Of a stretch of DNA of 64,000 nucleotides, positions 60,629 through 64,000 are shown in pieces. Source of the stretch: Taklimakanibacter lacteus (GTDB lineage Bacteria; Pseudomonadota; Alphaproteobacteria; Rhizobiales; Aestuariivirgaceae). Position 1 is the first letter of the stretch. Every line of letters starts with the position of its first letter. The notes below the pieces were generated by a model, which saw nothing but the letters and a program-made list of their open reading frames with translations, ran no database searches and was not told where the DNA came from. The stretch spans positions 310,001 to 374,000 of the forward strand of contig QOZQ01000004.1 in NCBI GenBank assembly GCA_003576695.1, written 5' to 3'. The translations under genes and the position numbers were made by a program.

Positions 60629-61428
60629 GCATCCATGTGGCGAGGGATGGTTGCCGCATCCATTATGATGTCGTGGGCAAGGGGGCGCCGGTCCTGCTGG
60701 TGCCGGGACTCGGCGGCGATGGCCGTTTCTGGGATGGCGTCATGGCGTGGCTCAAGGACCGCTACCGCCTGATCGCCGTCGATCATCGCGGCGCCGGCCG
60801 CAGCGACCGGCCGCTCGGCGCGTATCGGATCAGCGGCATCGCGGCCGACATCCTGGGCATCCTCGACCAGGAGGGGGTGGAGCAGGCCCATCTCGTCGGC
60901 CATTCGACCGGCGGCGCCATCGTGCAGAGCCTCGCGATCGACGCGCCGATGCGGTGCCTGTCCACCACGATCAGCGGAAGCTGGGCCAGGCCCGATGCCC
61001 GCCTGCGTATGCTGTTTGCGGTGCGGTCCAGCCTGCTGCGTGAAGGGCTGACCACCGACTATCAAACGCTCACCCATGTGCTGGGCCACACGCCCGAATG
61101 GATCGAGGCGCATGAGGACTCCTTGCAAGCTGCCGTGGCCTCGGCGGCGGAAAGGCTTGCGCCATTGCCGGTGACGGAAGCGCGCATCCGCATGCTGCTC
61201 GATTTCGACAGATATGCCGAGTTGGGCAGGATCACGGGGCCGGTGATGGTGATCGGCGCGGAAGACGATCTGATGATTCCCTTCCGTCACAGCGCGGAGA
61301 TCGCCGCGGCGATTGCCGGCGCGCGGCTCGAGCGCCTCGCTGGTGGCCATTTCCATCCTTCCACCCGGCCGGAGCCTTTCGCCCAGCTCCTGGCTGATTT
61401 CCTCGGTCGCCCAGCGGTGCCACGATGA
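60625..61428 (+). CDS. Alpha/beta hydrolase
   Basis: A 267-residue hydrolase: VLLVPGLGGDGRFWDGVM (oxyanion region), VDHRGAGRSDRP, the nucleophile elbow VGHSTGGAIVQ, acid EDDLMIP and the final GGHFHPSTRPEPF with the catalytic His. The sequence resembles carboxylic-ester and enol-lactone hydrolases such as the PcaD group. It overlaps both neighbours by 4 bases (ATGA), so it is fully coupled within the operon. Substrate unknown; a lactone or thioester intermediate is plausible. Confidence 0.87.
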   Translation: MSIHVARDGCRIHYDVVGKGAPVLLVPGLGGDGRFWDGVMAWLKDRYRLIAVDHRGAGRSDRPLGAYRISGIAADILGILDQEGVEQAHLVGHSTGGAIVQSLAIDAPMRCLSTTISGSWARPDARLRMLFAVRSSLLREGLTTDYQTLTHVLGHTPEWIEAHEDSLQAAVASAAERLAPLPVTEARIRMLLDFDRYAELGRITGPVMVIGAEDDLMIPFRHSAEIAAAIAGARLERLAGGHFHPSTRPEPFAQLLADFLGRPAVPR

Positions 61429-63176
61429 AGCATTTGCGTTCGGAACTCGTGTCACCTTCCCTGCCACCCGGCAGCGAGCTGCTGGCGGCCGGACGCGATC
61501 TCGCCCGCGAATGCCGTCTGGGGACCAGCCGCTATATGCGCGAGACGGGATTTCCCTCGGAGGCCGCCGGCAAGCGAGCGAATGCCGCGCAGAAGCGGGT
61601 TGCCCAGCATGCGCATATCGGCTTCCGCAATGTCGAGCGGACGCTCGGCGCCATCGCCGAGATCCATGAGAAGTGTGCCGCGGCCGGCGTCACGGTCGAC
61701 CGCTTCGGCATTACGCTCGACTGGTCGATGGGCTATCCCGAAGCCATGCGCCGCACGGCACCACGCGGCACCGGCATCGTGCTCGACGGACCTCAGGATT
61801 TCGCGCGCATCATCGAAGCATCGCCGGCGGCGGCGCATTTCGGCGACTTCATGATCGGCCTGCCGGGTGCCCTCGAAAACACGCGAGCAGCCCTGCTGGC
61901 GGGCGCCACCTCGATCGGCAATCTCGGCCAGTATTTCACCTTCCGCCTGCCGCATTGGGACGATGAGGTGGCGACCACGGAGGCGACGGTCAAGGCGCTC
62001 GGCCTGATCGCGGCGCAGGATGTGGAAATCCTCGTCCACTCCAATCTCGATGACGGGTTTGCCGGACTCTTCCTCGACATGTGCTGCAGCCTCGGCATGG
62101 TGATCGTCGAGAAATACATCATCGAGGAACTGGCGGGCGCCAGGCTCGGCCATTGCTATGGCCATCACTTCTCCGATCCCTTGTCGCGCATGGCGTTCCA
62201 TGCGGCGCTGCATCGGGTGACCGACACGCCGGGCACGATGATCTTCGGCAATACGGTGAGCTATCAGTCCTCGCCCGCCGGCAATTATGCCAGCCTCGCC
62301 AATTATCTCCTGGCCGATATCATGGCGCTGCGCCGCTGGCCCACGGGGCATGCGATCAATCCGGTGCCGGTGACCGAGAACAACCGCATTCCCGATATCG
62401 ATGAGATCATCGACGCGCAGACTTTCGCGACGCGGCTCACGCAGCATGCGCATTTCCACGAGAGCCTGGTCGAGTGGAAGAAGGTCGAGGACCTGGCGGA
62501 AGAGCTGGTGCGGAATGGGCAAGTTTTTGCCGGGCGCGTCCTTGGCGGTCTTGCGGAGATCGGCATCGACACGAAGGATGCGGCGCAGCTTCTCCTGGCC
62601 ATCCGTCGGATGGGACCCAAGCGGCTCGAGGACATGTTCGGTCCTGGAGCCGATGCAGGAAAATCGCGAAAGCCGCTGGTCCTTGCCGAATGGGCGCGGG
62701 AGCTCGATGAAACGGCCGAACACTGGATTGCCCGGAGCAGGACCGGTTCCGCATCAATGCTGCCCAGAGGGCTCAAGGCCTGCGTTGCCACCAGCGACGT
62801 GCATGAGCATGGCAAATATCTGGTCGAGAAGGCGCTTGCCGGCCTCGATATCGCGGTGGTGGATGGCGGCGTCTCCGTCGATGCCGATATGCTGGTCGCC
62901 AGGGCGGTGGAGGGGGGCGCCGACCTCATCGCCATCAGCACCTATAATGGCGTGGCGCTCAGATACTGCCGCGAGGTGGTGGATGAACTCGCCCGCCGAG
63001 GTCTCGACATTCCGATCGTGGTCGGCGGCCGTCTCAACCAGGTCCCGGATGACTCGAATTCGGGGCTTCCGGTCGATGTCACGGCGGATCTGCGCAAGCT
63101 CGGCTGCTACCCTTGCACGACGCTCGATGATGTCTTGCCGGTGCTGATGAAATTGCAGCCGCAGACGGGCCGCTGA
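61425..63176 (+). CDS. Single-chain B12-dependent mutase-like protein
   Basis: A 583-residue protein. The C-terminal ~135 residues are a cobalamin-binding Rossmann domain with the base-off motif D-x-H-x-x-G (D458, H460, G463 in SDVHEHGK), followed by LDIAVVDGGVSVDADMLVARA and VVGGRLNQ, close to the small subunit of glutamate/methylaspartate mutase. The N-terminal ~430 residues look like a TIM-barrel catalytic part (VDRFGITLDWSMGYPEAMRR, AALLAGATSIGNLGQYFTF, YGHHFSDPLSRMAFHAAL), resembling mutase E subunits in style. Separate subunits are usual; a fusion is notable. Last gene of the operon; substrate unknown. Confidence 0.7.
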   Translation: MKHLRSELVSPSLPPGSELLAAGRDLARECRLGTSRYMRETGFPSEAAGKRANAAQKRVAQHAHIGFRNVERTLGAIAEIHEKCAAAGVTVDRFGITLDWSMGYPEAMRRTAPRGTGIVLDGPQDFARIIEASPAAAHFGDFMIGLPGALENTRAALLAGATSIGNLGQYFTFRLPHWDDEVATTEATVKALGLIAAQDVEILVHSNLDDGFAGLFLDMCCSLGMVIVEKYIIEELAGARLGHCYGHHFSDPLSRMAFHAALHRVTDTPGTMIFGNTVSYQSSPAGNYASLANYLLADIMALRRWPTGHAINPVPVTENNRIPDIDEIIDAQTFATRLTQHAHFHESLVEWKKVEDLAEELVRNGQVFAGRVLGGLAEIGIDTKDAAQLLLAIRRMGPKRLEDMFGPGADAGKSRKPLVLAEWARELDETAEHWIARSRTGSASMLPRGLKACVATSDVHEHGKYLVEKALAGLDIAVVDGGVSVDADMLVARAVEGGADLIAISTYNGVALRYCREVVDELARRGLDIPIVVGGRLNQVPDDSNSGLPVDVTADLRKLGCYPCTTLDDVLPVLMKLQPQTGR

Positions 63177-63338
63177 CGACAATTGCCCGCTGGCCACGTC
63201 ATGGCCACAAAATCCCCTTCACTTCGTACGATTCCCTTCCTATTCTGACCTTGGGGCAGATGCGCCCACCCAAATGGGAGGTTTCCAAATGGTCGCAATC
63301 GTCCAGACCCGGAAAGGTAAATCGGAGTGGAGTGTGAG

Positions 63339-64000
63339 ATGGTGAAGCTTGGAATGTCGATAATTCCGGTTCTGGCCGGGATGGCGCTGGCCTCGGCCGG
63401 TCCTGCTTTCGCCCAGAACAACAGCAATCCGGAGATGCGCTTCAACTCGGTCATATTTCCCGATGAGCCGACGAAGGCCATGCCTTGGAGCAGGGCGCAG
63501 CTCAGCGAGGCCAAACCTTTCCCCATGCCGGTGATCAAGGGAAAGCCGCCGCAAAGCTCGAAGGCGATGAAGAAGCCGCAGCGCTCCGGCCAGAAGCCGG
63601 CGAAGCCTCAGGAGAATGAGGGCCGGAATGTGGATGCGGGGACGCCGCTGAAATGGGCGGGAAAGATGTTCTTCCGCAAGAACGGCGACCCTTATGTGTG
63701 CAGCGGCCAGTTCATCGCCGATCGTGTCGTGCTGACCGCGGCACATTGCGTGCAGAACCGCAATGGGCGATTTGTCACCGACCTGGTCTTTGCGCTGCAG
63801 TACCGCAATGGAAAGCAGCTCAGCCTGCACCGGGCGAAGTGCATAGCGACCTATGGCGGCTGGACCCAGGGACTTGGCGTGCCCAGGGAGTATCAGTGGG
63901 ATTTTGCCATGTTCCTGGTCGACAAGCCGTCGCCGACCGGAAATTTCGGCTATCACCCGCATTGGCGTGACGACTATTCGAGCGACATGCTTGTCGGCTA
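63339..64000 (+). CDS. Secreted trypsin-like serine protease (partial)
   Basis: Open from ATG 63339 to the window end (about 220 residues). A signal peptide (LGMSIIPVLAGMALASAGPA, cleavage near AFAQ) is followed by a Lys/Pro-rich linker (KGKPPQSSKAMKKPQRSGQ) and a chymotrypsin-fold domain with the catalytic His in VVLTAAHCVQN and the catalytic Asp in EYQWDFAMFLVDK. The active-site Ser (GDSGG) would lie beyond the window. Periplasmic or extracellular endopeptidase of the V8/trypsin type. It follows the catabolic operon after a 162-bp gap and is probably unrelated to it. Confidence 0.82.
   Translation, partial: MVKLGMSIIPVLAGMALASAGPAFAQNNSNPEMRFNSVIFPDEPTKAMPWSRAQLSEAKPFPMPVIKGKPPQSSKAMKKPQRSGQKPAKPQENEGRNVDAGTPLKWAGKMFFRKNGDPYVCSGQFIADRVVLTAAHCVQNRNGRFVTDLVFALQYRNGKQLSLHRAKCIATYGGWTQGLGVPREYQWDFAMFLVDKPSPTGNFGYHPHWRDDYSSDMLVG

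Overview
The window looks like a chromosomal segment of an alphaproteobacterium of the order Hyphomicrobiales (Rhizobiales). The dnaG-rpoD junction, a ~689-residue RpoD, stand-alone LigD-polymerase plus Ku, a Tat-exported PhoX and several GC-rich palindromic repeat families all fit that group. Species cannot be named from this sequence alone.

Layout. 1-2.6 kb: end of dnaG, a tandem palindromic repeat, rpoD. 2.6-15.2 kb: ordinary accessory and housekeeping genes (secreted protein, orphan ParD-like antitoxin, HlyU-like protein, host-attachment protein, YjbQ, a frameshifted UdgX, azoreductase/LysR pair, OYE-type flavoenzyme, VOC/AraC pair, a two-TM pore-like protein, DUF4424, EamA exporter). 15.2-19 kb: ArsR regulator, phoX with a Pho-box-like promoter, a short putative Pho-regulated RNA with a strong terminator, beta-carbonic anhydrase. 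19-26.7 kb: repeat-rich stretch with a DUF559 nuclease-fold gene, GST, ABM protein, ATP-grasp-like protein, SIMPL protein, the NHEJ pair ligD/ku, and AMP nucleosidase.

27.1-34.4 kb: a visibly more A/T-rich island that starts exactly at the 3' end of a CAT-anticodon tRNA gene and ends at an imperfect 18-bp copy of that tRNA end. It carries a Hachiman-type anti-phage pair (HamA nuclease, HamB helicase), a tightly coupled third gene with a HEPN-type R-x4-H motif, a DUF2726 nuclease-like gene and a small membrane protein. No integrase is present. This is the best candidate for a new or extended defence system.

34.5-43.5 kb: wHTH-TPR regulator, secreted protein, MFS transporter, TPR-like methyltransferase, formamidase-family protein, and an Orn/Lys/Arg decarboxylase.

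43.5-63.2 kb: a large catabolic locus: Liv-type ABC importer with an FAD amine/amino-acid oxidoreductase, GntR regulator, P5C-reductase-like protein, and a long minus-strand operon (FAD dehydrogenase, acetoin-dehydrogenase-like E1alpha/E1beta/E2-hydrolase, NIPSNAP, DUF3830-like fusion, 3-hydroxyacyl-CoA-type dehydrogenase, SDR). It faces a plus-strand operon (cupin, aspartate-dehydrogenase-like, alpha/beta hydrolase, single-chain B12 mutase-like protein). Tandem TGTMTRCA boxes at a 12-bp pitch before both livJ and the divergent operons suggest a common regulon, probably controlled by the GntR protein. The substrate is unknown. The window ends inside a secreted trypsin-like protease.
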